From Gammaproteobacteria bacterium (lineage in GTDB: Bacteria > Pseudomonadota > Gammaproteobacteria > Granulosicoccales > Granulosicoccaceae), in the NCBI GenBank assembly GCA_020444765.1, contig JAGRHW010000007.1:1-25333 (forward strand): DNA of 25,333 nt, written 5' to 3'. Shown in pieces: positions 1-8,304 of this stretch (position 1 is the first letter of the stretch; each line of letters begins with the position of its first letter). The notes beneath the pieces were generated by a model that searched no databases, was not told the origin of the DNA, and worked only from the letters and a program-made list of their open reading frames with translations. The translations under genes were made by a program, and so were the position numbers.

Positions 1-1
1 G

Positions 2-613
2 CCCGGCGGGGATTTTTCCGAGCCGGTGACCAGCCACACCAAGGAAATCATTCAGACGTTCTGGGCCTTGTCCAAGGAGCTGGCGGACGCCCGCCACTAT
101 CCGGCGATCGACTGGCTGGAAAGCTTTTCCGGCTATGTCGATGCGGCGGCCAAATGGTGGGCGACGACGATCGATCCGCGTTGGGAAGCTTATCGCAACG
201 AAGCCTTGAAATTACTGGCCGATTCGGAAGAGCTGCAGCGAATCGTCAATCTGGTCGGCGTCGAGGCCCTGTCCTCCGAACAGCGCTGGACATTGGAAAC
301 CGCCGGTCTGATCAAGGAAGGCTTGTTGCAGCAAAGTGCGATCGACGAAATCGACAGCTATGCCTCGCCGGAAAAACAGTTTTTGTTATTGCAGTCGATG
401 CTGGATATTCATCATCACGGGCTGCGGCTGGTAAAACTCGGCATGCCGGTGCGCAAGCTGCTGGCGCTGCCGGTGCTGTCCGCCGCAAGGCGCTGGAAAA
501 ACCGCTACGACGCCGATCAGCTCGATGAATTGCGCACACAGCTGAACGAGCTGCCGGCAATTTTCGAACATCTGGGCGCGGATTATTCACCGGCCGGGGA
601 GAGCGGCTCATGA
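2..613 (+). CDS. atpA (V-type): V/A-type ATP synthase subunit A, C-terminal part (5' end outside window)
   Basis: The frame is open from base 2 and ends at TGA 611-613, so only the last ~203 residues are seen; the P-loop half lies upstream. The visible part begins with the segment GGDFSEPVTSHTKEIIQTFW, followed by ALSKELADARHYPAIDW, which is characteristic of the catalytic A subunit of V/A-type rotary ATPases just after the nucleotide-binding core. The rest is the helical C-terminal domain. In the family this subunit hydrolyses or makes ATP in the soluble A3B3 head. The stop codon overlaps the start of the B subunit (ATGA), so the genes are translationally coupled. The neighbours B and D make the assignment firm. 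ATP synthesis versus proton or sodium pumping cannot be decided here. Confidence 0.94.
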   Translation, partial: PGGDFSEPVTSHTKEIIQTFWALSKELADARHYPAIDWLESFSGYVDAAAKWWATTIDPRWEAYRNEALKLLADSEELQRIVNLVGVEALSSEQRWTLETAGLIKEGLLQQSAIDEIDSYASPEKQFLLLQSMLDIHHHGLRLVKLGMPVRKLLALPVLSAARRWKNRYDADQLDELRTQLNELPAIFEHLGADYSPAGESGS

Positions 614-1998
614 CCCATGCTGAATACCGAACTGCAAGCTCGGCACAGGGCGGCCTGCTGGCCATGCACCGCGTGCCGGACGTTGCCGCCGGTTCGCGGG
701 TGCTGGTCAAGGTGCATGACGGACGTCAGCGCAGCGGACTGGTTATCCGGGTGTCCGAGGAGCTGGCTCTGGTGGAAGTGTTTGAAGGCACCGATGATCT
801 GGATCTCGAACGGACCTGGGTGCGTTTTCTCGATGAGCCGTTCAGGCTGCCGGTATCGCGTGATTTGCTGGGCCGGGTCTTCAATGGTCTGGGGCAGCCG
901 CGCGATGGTCGTCCGCCGCTGATTTCTGGCGACCGCCGTGATATCAACGGCGCGCCCCTGAATCCGACGGCGCGCGCTTATCCGCGCGAATTCATCCAGA
1001 CCGGCGTGTCCGCCATCGACGGCATGAACTCGCTGACCCGGGGACAGAAACTGCCGATCTTTTCCGGCGGCGGTCTGCCGCATAACCGGCTGGCCGCGCA
1101 GATCGTCCGGCAGGCCAGGTTGCGTGGCGACGAGGGCGGCAATTTCGTCGTGGTGTTCGCCGCCATTGGCGCGTCGAATACCGATGCGCGGTTTTTTCAG
1201 GAAAGCTTCGAAGACAGCGGCGTGCTCAATCAGGTTGTGATGTTTCTCAATCTGGCCGACGAGCCGGTGATCGAACGGCTGCTGACGCCGCGGGCGGCGT
1301 TGACCGCGGCGGAATATCTCGCCTTCGAACTGGACTATCACGTTCTGGTGGTGATTTCCGATATGACCGCCTATGCCGAAGCGTTACGCGAGGTGGCCGT
1401 GTTGCGCGGTGACGTGCCGGCGCGCAAAGGCTATCCGGGCTATCTGTATTCGGATCTCGCGGAAATCTACGAACGTGCCGGGCGCATCAAGGACCGGCGT
1501 GGCTCCATTACCATGATTCCGGTTTTGTCGATGCCGTCGGACGATATCACTCATCCGGTGCCGGACCTGACCGGCTACATCACCGAGGGCCAGATCGTCC
1601 TGTCGCGGGAGCTGCACAACCAGGGTGTCTATCCGCCGGTGGCGGTGTTGCCGTCGCTGTCGCGTCTGATGAAAGACGGGATCGGCAAGAACTTTACCCG
1701 CGAGGATCATCCGCATGTCGCCAGCCAGTTGTTTGCGACCTTTGCAAGGGCGCTGGAGGTCCGCAGCCTCGCGGCAATCATCGGCGCCGAGGAGTTGTCC
1801 GAGTCGGATCGGCGTTATCTGAGTTTTGCCGATGCCTTCGAAAGACGCTTTATCGGCCAGAGCGAGGATACGGACCGGACCGTCGTCGAGACGCTGTCGC
1901 TCGGCTGGGAGTTGTTGTCGATGCTGCCGCCGGAACTGCTGGTACGCGTCAGCGAGGAGGAAATCGACAAATACCATCGCTGGCAGGGTGAGGCATGA
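610..1998 (+). CDS. atpB (V-type): V/A-type ATP synthase subunit B
   Basis: This 462-residue protein has the usual length of the non-catalytic B subunit of V/A-type ATPases. Near residues 149-160 it carries PIFSGGGLPHNR, the family's replacement for a working Walker A loop (most members read SGSGLPHN), so it should bind nucleotide without hydrolysing it. Other family blocks are TGVSAIDGMNSLTRGQKLPI before the loop and ITHPVPDLTGYITEGQI near residues 320-335. The ATG at 610 overlaps the TGA of subunit A, and the TGA at 1996-1998 overlaps the next ATG. That tight coupling suits fixed A:B stoichiometry. B pairs with A in the cytoplasmic catalytic hexamer. Confidence 0.96.
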   Translation: MTHAEYRTASSAQGGLLAMHRVPDVAAGSRVLVKVHDGRQRSGLVIRVSEELALVEVFEGTDDLDLERTWVRFLDEPFRLPVSRDLLGRVFNGLGQPRDGRPPLISGDRRDINGAPLNPTARAYPREFIQTGVSAIDGMNSLTRGQKLPIFSGGGLPHNRLAAQIVRQARLRGDEGGNFVVVFAAIGASNTDARFFQESFEDSGVLNQVVMFLNLADEPVIERLLTPRAALTAAEYLAFELDYHVLVVISDMTAYAEALREVAVLRGDVPARKGYPGYLYSDLAEIYERAGRIKDRRGSITMIPVLSMPSDDITHPVPDLTGYITEGQIVLSRELHNQGVYPPVAVLPSLSRLMKDGIGKNFTREDHPHVASQLFATFARALEVRSLAAIIGAEELSESDRRYLSFADAFERRFIGQSEDTDRTVVETLSLGWELLSMLPPELLVRVSEEEIDKYHRWQGEA

Positions 1999-2606
1999 AC
2001 AAGCGACTGGCCGTGCCGCCGACCAAAAGCGCCTTGCTGCAGGTCAGGCGGCAGACGCACTTTCTCGAACAGGGTCAGGAGATGCTCGAGAAAAAACGCG
2101 ACCTGTTGATTCGTCTGGTCTACGAACATCTCGCGCAATACCGGACTCTGCGCGCGCAGGCGGCCGCCGAGCTGGAGGAGGCCTATCGCTGGATGTCGAT
2201 TGCCCATATGCGGCTTGGCGAACCCTTGTTGAGACAGGCGGCGATCGGTCTGAAGCTGTCGCTGGCGCTGAAGATCATCGCCAAATCCAGCGTCGGCGTG
2301 GAGTATCCGGTGGTCAGCGCAAAGACGTTGCCGTTGCAACCGGTGGGTCTGATGTGGACCGACGTCAGCTTTGATGAAGCCCGGCAAAAGCTGCAGCAAT
2401 TGACGCTGACACTGGCGCGGCTCGGCGAGGCGGAAAACGCGCTGTGGCGTTTGCTGGCGGCCAGCAGAAAAACCAAGAAACGCGTGAATGCGCTTAAATA
2501 CAATATTATTCCGCGTTATCGGGAGACGATTCGCTTTATCCGCGCAGCGCTGGAAGAAGACGAACGCAACTCGCTGTTTCAGATAAAACGGCTGCGCGAG
2601 CGCTGA
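1995..2606 (+). CDS. atpD (V-type): V/A-type ATP synthase subunit D (central stalk)
   Basis: This 203-residue protein matches the V-ATPase D family in length and position. It starts with an ATG overlapping the B stop. The N-terminus (PPTKSALLQVRRQTHFLEQGQEMLEKKRDLL, residues about 8-38) is the conserved first long helix, and the C-terminal third (KTKKRVNALKYNIIPRYRETIRFIRAALEE) is the returning helix; together they form the antiparallel coiled-coil rotor shaft inside the A3B3 head. The protein links catalysis to the membrane ring. It is the last gene of the ATPase operon here. No clear terminator follows before the sugar-operon promoter 34 bases downstream. Subunits E, I and K must lie upstream of the window. 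Confidence 0.93.
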   Translation: MNKRLAVPPTKSALLQVRRQTHFLEQGQEMLEKKRDLLIRLVYEHLAQYRTLRAQAAAELEEAYRWMSIAHMRLGEPLLRQAAIGLKLSLALKIIAKSSVGVEYPVVSAKTLPLQPVGLMWTDVSFDEARQKLQQLTLTLARLGEAENALWRLLAASRKTKKRVNALKYNIIPRYRETIRFIRAALEEDERNSLFQIKRLRER

Positions 2607-2639
2607 AACCGGCTGGCAAAGCAACGGGGTGAAAAGAGT

Positions 2640-2669
2640 TTGAAATCGATTACATTCCTACTCTACAAT
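2640..2669 (+). promoter_or_regulatory. Sigma-70 promoter of the sugar ABC operon
   Basis: TTGAAA (2640-2645) and TACAAT (2664-2669) are separated by 18 bases, each one mismatch or two from the consensus. It lies 32 bases before the binding-protein ATG, in the only gap between the ATPase operon and the sugar operon. A strong ribosome site (GGGGGAAGAGG, about 2690-2699) precedes the ATG. Confidence 0.65.
2641..2654. promoter_or_regulatory. Probable LacI-family operator
   Basis: TGAAATCGATTACA is a near-perfect 14-base palindrome with a central CG; only the pair at the third position from each end is unmatched. Even-length palindromes with a central CG are typical of LacI/GalR-family operators. 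It covers the -35 box of the operon promoter, where bound repressor would exclude RNA polymerase. The operon itself encodes a LacI-family protein at 7258-8298, the obvious candidate ligand-responsive repressor. The link between protein and site is inference. Confidence 0.6.
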
Positions 2670-2701
2670 CGAACAGAATTATCCACAGGGGGAAGAGGGT
2701 C

Positions 2702-3727
2702 ATGAAAAAAATCATAACGTCAGTTTTAAGCGCGGCCTGTGTTTTTGCTGGTTCTGCGACGATCGCTCTGGCTGCCGATTACAAGATCGGTTTGTCGAAC
2801 GGCTGGATCGGCAGCGAGTGGCGTACGCAGATGATCGACGAGGCCAAAGAGGCGGCGGCGAAGTGGAAGGAGCGCGGTGTCAATGTCGAGGTTGTCGTGC
2901 AAAGCACCAATGTCGATGTGCCCGGGCAGATCGCCCATGTGCGCAACTTCATGAATGACGGCGTCAATGCGATTATTATCAACCCCAACAGCCCGACGGC
3001 TTTCGATCCGGTATTCGCCCAGGCCAAGGATGCCGGCATTCTGGTTATCTCGACGGATGCGGAAGTGTCTTCGCCCGATGCACTGTATGTCGGTATCGAT
3101 CAGCAGGCCTGGGCCGCGGCAAGTGCGGCCTGGCTGGCCGAAACCCTTGATGGTAAAGGCAAGGTGGTGACGATCAACGGCGTGGCGGGTCATCCGGCCA
3201 ACGAAATGCGGGTTGCCGGCTACAGCGAGGTGTTTGCCAAGTATCCAGATATAGACGTCGTCAATGAAGTCAACGCCAACTGGGATCAGGCGCAGGGCCA
3301 GCAGGCGATGCAGAACCTGCTCGCCACCTATCCCGATATCGACGGCGTGTGGGTACAGGACGGCATGGCGGACGGCGCCTGGAAGTCGATCATGGATGCA
3401 GGCAAAACCGCCGATATTGCGGCGACCGGAGAAATCCGCAAGGATTTTCTCGACAAGTGGATCGACAATAATCTGAACTCCGGTGCCTCGGTGAATCCGC
3501 CGGGCGTGATGGCCAGCGCGCTGAATGTCGCGGTGTTTATGCTCGAGGGCCGTGAACTGAAAGAACCGGCCAGCGCCGGGCAGTACGGCAACAGCCTGTA
3601 TCTGCCGATTCCGTTTATCGACGGCAACAACGTGAAAGAAGTGGCCGCAGCCGTGGAAGGCAAACCGGGCTATTACTCCTACACCGAGTCGCTTTCCATC
3701 GAAGACGCTGAAAAGCTCTTTAAATAA
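2702..3727 (+). CDS. Sugar ABC transporter periplasmic substrate-binding protein
   Basis: This is a 341-residue exported protein of the ribose/galactose-type (Peripla_BP_4) binding family. Residues 1-24 form a signal peptide: MKK, a hydrophobic stretch, then ALA before ADYKIG. The mature protein starts with the first strand of the fold (YKIGLSNGWIGSEWRTQMI), followed by NAIIINPNSPTAFDPVFAQA (about residues 93-112) and ILVISTDAEV, the usual hinge and sugar-pocket segments. It should capture a sugar or polyol in the periplasm and deliver it to the two permeases encoded downstream. The start is fixed by a strong purine-rich ribosome site. The sugar cannot be named. It is first in the operon and separated from the ATPase gene by a stable stem-loop, an arrangement that often keeps the binding protein in excess. 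Confidence 0.92.
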   Translation: MKKIITSVLSAACVFAGSATIALAADYKIGLSNGWIGSEWRTQMIDEAKEAAAKWKERGVNVEVVVQSTNVDVPGQIAHVRNFMNDGVNAIIINPNSPTAFDPVFAQAKDAGILVISTDAEVSSPDALYVGIDQQAWAAASAAWLAETLDGKGKVVTINGVAGHPANEMRVAGYSEVFAKYPDIDVVNEVNANWDQAQGQQAMQNLLATYPDIDGVWVQDGMADGAWKSIMDAGKTADIAATGEIRKDFLDKWIDNNLNSGASVNPPGVMASALNVAVFMLEGRELKEPASAGQYGNSLYLPIPFIDGNNVKEVAAAVEGKPGYYSYTESLSIEDAEKLFK

Positions 3728-3736
3728 GGCGGCTTT

Positions 3737-3772
3737 CCCGGCGTAAAAGACGAGCCTGTCTTTTACGCCGGG
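3737..3772 (+). promoter_or_regulatory. Perfect 15-bp stem-loop between binding protein and ATPase genes
   Basis: CCCGGCGTAAAAGAC (3737-3751) and GTCTTTTACGCCGGG (3758-3772) pair perfectly around the loop GAGCCT. No T-run follows, so it is not a classical terminator. The position, 10 bases after the binding-protein stop and 11 before the ATPase ATG, suggests an mRNA-stabilising or attenuating hairpin that gives more binding protein than ATPase. Confidence 0.75.
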
Positions 3773-3783
3773 CTTGCAATTTC

Positions 3784-5280
3784 ATGCCCCGATTAAAGCT
3801 TGAAAAAGTCCGTAAATCCTACGGCGCAACCCTGGCACTTGGCCGTGGCGATTTTGAAGTCGAAGCCGGCGAAGTGCATGCGCTGATCGGCTCGAACGGT
3901 TGCGGAAAAAGCACGCTGTGCAAAATCATCGCCGGCAGTATCACGCCCGATAGCGGCACGGTGAAACTGGATGGCAAGGTTGTCACGGTGTCCGGCCCCA
4001 AAGCGGCCAAGCAACTGGGAATCGGGATTTTCTACCAGGAGCTGAGCCTCGCGGCTAATCGTACGGTTGCGGAAAATATCTGCCTGGCGGATCTGCCGGG
4101 CCGCGGTGGTTTTTTTGTCAACCGGCGGGCGCTCGATGAGCGGGCGGCACGTTATATCGCGATGTTCGGCGGTGTGGCGGGCAAAGATTTTGCCGCCGAA
4201 TCGATCGTCGAGAATCTGCGCGCCGATCAACGCCAACTGGTCGAAATCATGAAAACCCTGGCCAGTGAGGCGGCAATCCTGATTTTCGACGAGCCGACGT
4301 CGGCGCTCGACAGATTGCAGGTCAAGCGGTTTTTCGAAATTCTTGCCGATCTCAGGGAACAGGGACGCAGTATTATTTTCATCTCGCACCGGATGGACGA
4401 AATTTTCGAAATTGCCGACCGGGTCACCGTGATGCGCGACGGAGAGATTATCTCCACCAGTGCCATCGACGAGACCGACGCGGACAAGCTCGTTACGGAT
4501 ATGGTGGGCGAACACCTGGCCATCCAGCAGCCGCTGATAGCGGAAAAACCCGAGGTTCGGGCACCGCTGATGATAGCCGAAAACCTATCCGGTGAAGGGT
4601 TCAGGGATATCGGCTTTACGGTGGCGCGAGGTGAAATTCTCGGCTTCGGGGGCTTGCACGGACAGGGACAGTCGCGTGTGCTGCGCGCTTTGTTCGGTAT
4701 GGACCCGCGGCTTTCCGGCAGCCTGTCGCTCAACGGCAAGTCCTTTAATCCAGCTGGCCCGCGGCATGCCATCCGCGCCGGTTGCGCCTATGTATCGGGG
4801 GACAGGGGGCGTGACGGGGTGATCTCCGGACGCTCGATTCTGGAGAATGTTACGCCGGTGCATGCGCTGCGTACTTCGCAGTTTCTGGCACTGCCTTCCG
4901 TACAGTCGAAAAAAGCGATTCCCGCCTTGCAGGCCTTGCATACCAAGTTTGCCTCTCTGTTTCATTCGATCGGCTCGCTGTCGGGCGGTAACCAGCAAAA
5001 GGTGGTGATTGCCCGCTGGCTGATCGACAAACCGGATTTATTGCTGCTGGATGATCCGACCAAGGGCATAGACCTCTCGGCCAAGGCGGATTTGTTCCGG
5101 CTGATCCGCGAACTGGCCGCGCAGGGCATGGCGATCGTGCTGTATTCCTCGGAAGATGCCGAGATACTCGCCAACGCCGACCGGATACTGGTGTTCAACA
5201 ATGGCTCGATCAGCCGTGAATTGAGCGGTGAGCAACGTACCCGTTTTCATCTTTACCAGGCAGCGTACGAGGCGGCCTGA
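3784..5280 (+). CDS. Sugar ABC transporter ATPase (two fused nucleotide-binding domains)
   Basis: A 498-residue double ATPase of the RbsA/MglA/YtfR type. Domain 1 has Walker A GSNGCGKST (residues 36-44) and Walker B LIFDEPTSALD. Its signature region (ENLRADQRQLVEIMKTLA) is degenerate, as is common in this family. Domain 2 has a degenerate Walker A (GGLHGQGQSRVLRALFG) without the lysine, an intact signature (LSGGNQQKVVIARW) and Walker B LLLLDDPTKGIDL; this split is normal for the family. It powers import through the two membrane subunits. The ATG at 3784 fits the family N-terminus, but no good ribosome site precedes it and the stem-loop sits just upstream. The stop shares its last base with the next start (TGATG). 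Confidence 0.95.
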   Translation: MPRLKLEKVRKSYGATLALGRGDFEVEAGEVHALIGSNGCGKSTLCKIIAGSITPDSGTVKLDGKVVTVSGPKAAKQLGIGIFYQELSLAANRTVAENICLADLPGRGGFFVNRRALDERAARYIAMFGGVAGKDFAAESIVENLRADQRQLVEIMKTLASEAAILIFDEPTSALDRLQVKRFFEILADLREQGRSIIFISHRMDEIFEIADRVTVMRDGEIISTSAIDETDADKLVTDMVGEHLAIQQPLIAEKPEVRAPLMIAENLSGEGFRDIGFTVARGEILGFGGLHGQGQSRVLRALFGMDPRLSGSLSLNGKSFNPAGPRHAIRAGCAYVSGDRGRDGVISGRSILENVTPVHALRTSQFLALPSVQSKKAIPALQALHTKFASLFHSIGSLSGGNQQKVVIARWLIDKPDLLLLDDPTKGIDLSAKADLFRLIRELAAQGMAIVLYSSEDAEILANADRILVFNNGSISRELSGEQRTRFHLYQAAYEAA

Positions 5281-6272
5281 TGGAAAGAGCGGCGGCAAAT
5301 GCGGTTTCCGAAAACCGCCATTCCCTGAAACGGCTGGTCGAGCGCTTTCCGTTTCTGCCCGCCCTGCTGATCATGCTGGTGTTGCTGGGGATGACCGGTG
5401 TGTTGTCACCCGGCACGGTCAGTTACCGCGGCCTGACCGGTCTGTTGAGTACCTATCTTGCATTGATGCTGTTGTCGGTCGCCCAGACCTATGTGGTGTT
5501 TGCAGCGGATATCGACCTGTCGGCCGGCGCCATCGTATCGCTGGTCAATGTCAGCGTCGTTTTACTGATGCAGGCCTGGGGTGGCGAGACGTTGCCGGTG
5601 CTGGCCGCTCTCGGGATCGGGCTGCTTATCGGTGCTTTGTGTGGCTTGCTCAACGGTATCGTAGTCGCCTTGCTGCGCCTGCAGGCGATCGTCGCGACCT
5701 TTGCAAGCAGCATCTTCTTTACCGGGCTTGCGCTTTATATTCTGCCGGTTGCGGGCGCGCCTGTTCCCCGTGTGGTCTGGCGGACGTTCGGCGGCAAGAT
5801 TTACGGCGTGCCGTTTGTGTTTTATGTGGTTTTGCTGGTGGGCCTGCTGCTTTACATGTTGTCCCGCACGCGTCTGGTCCTGCAGCTGCTGGCGGTGGGA
5901 GACGATGCACAATCGGCGTTTCAGAGCGGTCTGGCGGTTACCGTCATCCGGATCAAGGCCTATGTGGTCTGCGGTATTTTTTCGGCGCTGGCGGCTTTTT
6001 GCATTATCGGTGATACCGCAAGCGGCGATCCGCTGGTCGGCGGCAAGATGACCCTGCTCAGCGTCGCCGCTGTGGTGCTTGGGGGCAGTGCCTTGTCGGG
6101 TGGTGTCGGCACGGTGCTGGGATCGGTCATTGGTGCCCTGACCATCGGGCTGATCAACGCCTTTGTGTATTTCGCCGGTACGCCGTCCGAGTGGCAAAAC
6201 TTCGTCCAGGGGCTGGTGATTCTGATCGCCTTGATGCTCGGCGTGCTGGTCAGCAGGCGGGCGCGGACATGA
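5280..6272 (+). CDS. Sugar ABC transporter permease, first of two
   Basis: A 330-residue polytopic membrane protein of the BPD_transp_2 (RbsC/YtfT/YjfF) family. Hydrophobic helices run from about residue 23 to the C-terminus. The family segment is YVVFAADIDLSAGAIVSLVNVSVV (about residues 74-97), with a second one near LLSVAAVVLGGSALSGGVGTVLGSVIGAL (about residues 259-287). It forms half of the membrane channel for the sugar; with the second permease it probably makes a heterodimer, as in the YtfT/YjfF galactofuranose system. The start overlaps the ATPase stop by one base and the stop overlaps the second permease start (ATGA). Confidence 0.93.
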   Translation: MERAAANAVSENRHSLKRLVERFPFLPALLIMLVLLGMTGVLSPGTVSYRGLTGLLSTYLALMLLSVAQTYVVFAADIDLSAGAIVSLVNVSVVLLMQAWGGETLPVLAALGIGLLIGALCGLLNGIVVALLRLQAIVATFASSIFFTGLALYILPVAGAPVPRVVWRTFGGKIYGVPFVFYVVLLVGLLLYMLSRTRLVLQLLAVGDDAQSAFQSGLAVTVIRIKAYVVCGIFSALAAFCIIGDTASGDPLVGGKMTLLSVAAVVLGGSALSGGVGTVLGSVIGALTIGLINAFVYFAGTPSEWQNFVQGLVILIALMLGVLVSRRART

Positions 6273-7261
6273 GCAGCTCGATCCTCAAGGGTGGAACCAT
6301 TTCACTGGCGGAACTGCTGGCCAGGGTCAGGTCACCGATAGTGGTCGCCTTGTTATTGATTGCCGTCTTGCTGGTGCTTGGCGAGCAGCTATCGCCGGGA
6401 TTCGCCTCGCTGGCCCAGCTGCAACGTTTGCTGATCGTGGCGGCTCTCCTTGGGATAGTTGCGGCCGGGCAGAATCTGGTGATTATCGGCGGCCGTGAAG
6501 GCATCGATTTATCGGTTGGCGGTATCGTTTCGCTGAGTGCAATTATTGCCGGCAACCTGATGAACGGTGTCGATGGCAATATAGTCGTTGCGCTGGCGGT
6601 CAGTCTATCTGTCGGCGCTTTTTTTGGTCTGCTCAACGGGCTTGGCGTGACCTTGCTGCGTATCGCGCCGCTGGTCATGACACTCGGCATGCTGGGTGTG
6701 CTGCAGGGATTGCTGGTCGTGGTGCGGCAAGGTATTCCGTCAGGTCGTGCCGCGCCTGCATTGTCGGAATTTGTCGTACAGCCTGTGTTGTTCGGCTTGC
6801 CGGGTATTATCTGGTTGTGGATCGCGATCGGTTTTTTTATGGCGTTTATACTGCGCAGAACGGTATTCGGGCACAGGGTTTACGCCATCGGTTCCAATGA
6901 GCATGCTGCCTTTGTCGCCGGTATGCCGACCCGGCTGATGCGGATTTCGCTGTTTGTCGCTTCCGGTATGTTCGCCGCCATCGCCGGTGTCTGTCTGCTG
7001 GGTTATTCCGGTTCGTCATTTTCAAATGTTGGCGAACAGTACATGTTGCCGTCGATTATTGCCGTGGTTTTTGGTGGCACACCTTTGTCAGGTGGCAAGG
7101 GCGCGTATACCGGTACGATGGCCGGCGCGGTGTTGCTGACCATTCTGCAAAGCATACTGACGACGCTCAGTATTGATGAATCGGGCCGGCAAATGATTTT
7201 CGGCGCGACTTTGCTGGTGCTGATGCTGTTCTACGGTCGCGGCAAAGGTCTGCGGGTATGA
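6269..7261 (+). CDS. Sugar ABC transporter permease, second of two
   Basis: A 330-residue membrane protein from the same family as its neighbour but clearly diverged. Helix one is VVALLLIAVLLVLG (about residues 26-39). The conserved segment NLVIIGGREGIDLSVGGIVS lies around residues 69-88, and MLPSIIAVVFGGTPLSGGKGAYTGT around 259-283. I chose the ATG at 6269 because it forms an ATGA overlap with the previous stop; a GTG at 6191 would run 78 bases into the first permease and add a charged, non-membrane leader. The start of the regulator gene overlaps its stop in the same way, so four genes in a row are coupled. Confidence 0.93.
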   Translation: MSSSILKGGTISLAELLARVRSPIVVALLLIAVLLVLGEQLSPGFASLAQLQRLLIVAALLGIVAAGQNLVIIGGREGIDLSVGGIVSLSAIIAGNLMNGVDGNIVVALAVSLSVGAFFGLLNGLGVTLLRIAPLVMTLGMLGVLQGLLVVVRQGIPSGRAAPALSEFVVQPVLFGLPGIIWLWIAIGFFMAFILRRTVFGHRVYAIGSNEHAAFVAGMPTRLMRISLFVASGMFAAIAGVCLLGYSGSSFSNVGEQYMLPSIIAVVFGGTPLSGGKGAYTGTMAGAVLLTILQSILTTLSIDESGRQMIFGATLLVLMLFYGRGKGLRV

Positions 7262-8298
7262 GGACCAAGCCGAGAATCAAGGATATCGCGGAAAAGGCCG
7301 GTGTTTCCGCCGCGACGGTCTCCCGCGCGCTGGGTGAAGAGTCGGAGCTGGTCGCCGAGCCGACGCGCACGCTGATCAGACAGGTGGCGCAGGAACTCAA
7401 CTACCGGCCGAATGTCAGCGCGCGTAATCTGCGCACGCGTAAATCCATGTCGATACTGATGGTTGTCCGCGACATCGGTAATCCGTTTTACCTTGAGGTG
7501 CTCAAAGGGGTCGAGGCGGTTGCCCGCAAGAGCGGTTATTCGGTCCTGATGGGCAATACCGAAGACGATCCGGCACGCGAGGCGGAATACTTCAATATGC
7601 TGTCTGATGGCCACGCCGACGGCATGGTGTTGATGACCGGAAAATTACCCGCATCGTCGATGGCAGGGTTTGCTTATCCGGAAAAACTGCCGATCGTGGT
7701 TGCATTGGAAGTCATCGAGAATTCAGGTTTTCCGCATGTGCAGATCGACAATATAAGCGCCGCCCGTAAAGCCGTACAACACCTGATTGAGCTCGGGCAC
7801 AAACGGATCGCGCATATTTCAGGTCCGCTGTCCGCCGTGATGAGTGTGCATCGGCGAGAAGGCTACCGGCAGGCGATGGCAGCAGCCGGGCTTGCAATTC
7901 CAGAAACTTATGAGCAGGAAGGTGAGTTTCACCTGCATAGTGGCCGAGCGGCCTGCCGCGCCTTGTTTGAGCTTGAGCAAAAACCCACGGCGATTTTCGT
8001 GGCAAACGATGAAATGGCCTTCGGCGCGATTAACGAGCTTCGTCAGTCGGGTTATGACGTCCCGGGTGACGTATCGGTAGTGGGCTTTGATGACTTGTTT
8101 CTGGGCGAGGCGTTTTTTCCGCCATTGACCACGGTCAGCCAGCCGCGCGACATGATCGGGCAGCAGGCCATGTCTTTGTTGCTGGACATTCTCGCAGGCA
8201 AGCCGGGGCCGCGAAAACCGATTGTTCTCGAAACACAACTGCGACTCAGGGGCAGCACGGCGCCGCTGATTCATCCGCTACAACGAACACAGGAGTAA
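7258..8298 (+). CDS. LacI-family transcriptional regulator of the sugar operon
   Basis: A 346-residue LacI/GalR protein. Residues 7-26 are the helix-turn-helix (IKDIAEKAGVSAATVSRALG) and residues about 55-63 are the hinge (ARNLRTRKS) that inserts into the operator minor groove. The effector-binding part resembles periplasmic sugar-binding proteins: RDIGNPFYLEVLKGVE, HISGPLS, FVANDEMAFGAINELR and SVVGFDDLFLGEAFFPPLTTV are in the usual order. It overlaps the second permease (ATGA), so repressor and transporter are co-transcribed and it probably represses its own operon through the palindrome at 2641-2654. The inducer is likely the imported sugar or a product of the downstream dehydrogenase. No ligand can be read from sequence. 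Confidence 0.94.
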   Translation: MRTKPRIKDIAEKAGVSAATVSRALGEESELVAEPTRTLIRQVAQELNYRPNVSARNLRTRKSMSILMVVRDIGNPFYLEVLKGVEAVARKSGYSVLMGNTEDDPAREAEYFNMLSDGHADGMVLMTGKLPASSMAGFAYPEKLPIVVALEVIENSGFPHVQIDNISAARKAVQHLIELGHKRIAHISGPLSAVMSVHRREGYRQAMAAAGLAIPETYEQEGEFHLHSGRAACRALFELEQKPTAIFVANDEMAFGAINELRQSGYDVPGDVSVVGFDDLFLGEAFFPPLTTVSQPRDMIGQQAMSLLLDILAGKPGPRKPIVLETQLRLRGSTAPLIHPLQRTQE

Positions 8299-8304
8299 AT
8301 ACCC

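Noticed and set aside
583..1341. 252-codon minus-strand frame across the V-ATPase B gene
   Set aside because: Antisense shadow of a strongly conserved gene, with no recognisable protein features.
6191..6268. Longer second permease starting at GTG 6191
   Set aside because: It overlaps the first permease by 82 bases, while ATG 6269 gives the ATGA coupling used at neighbouring junctions.
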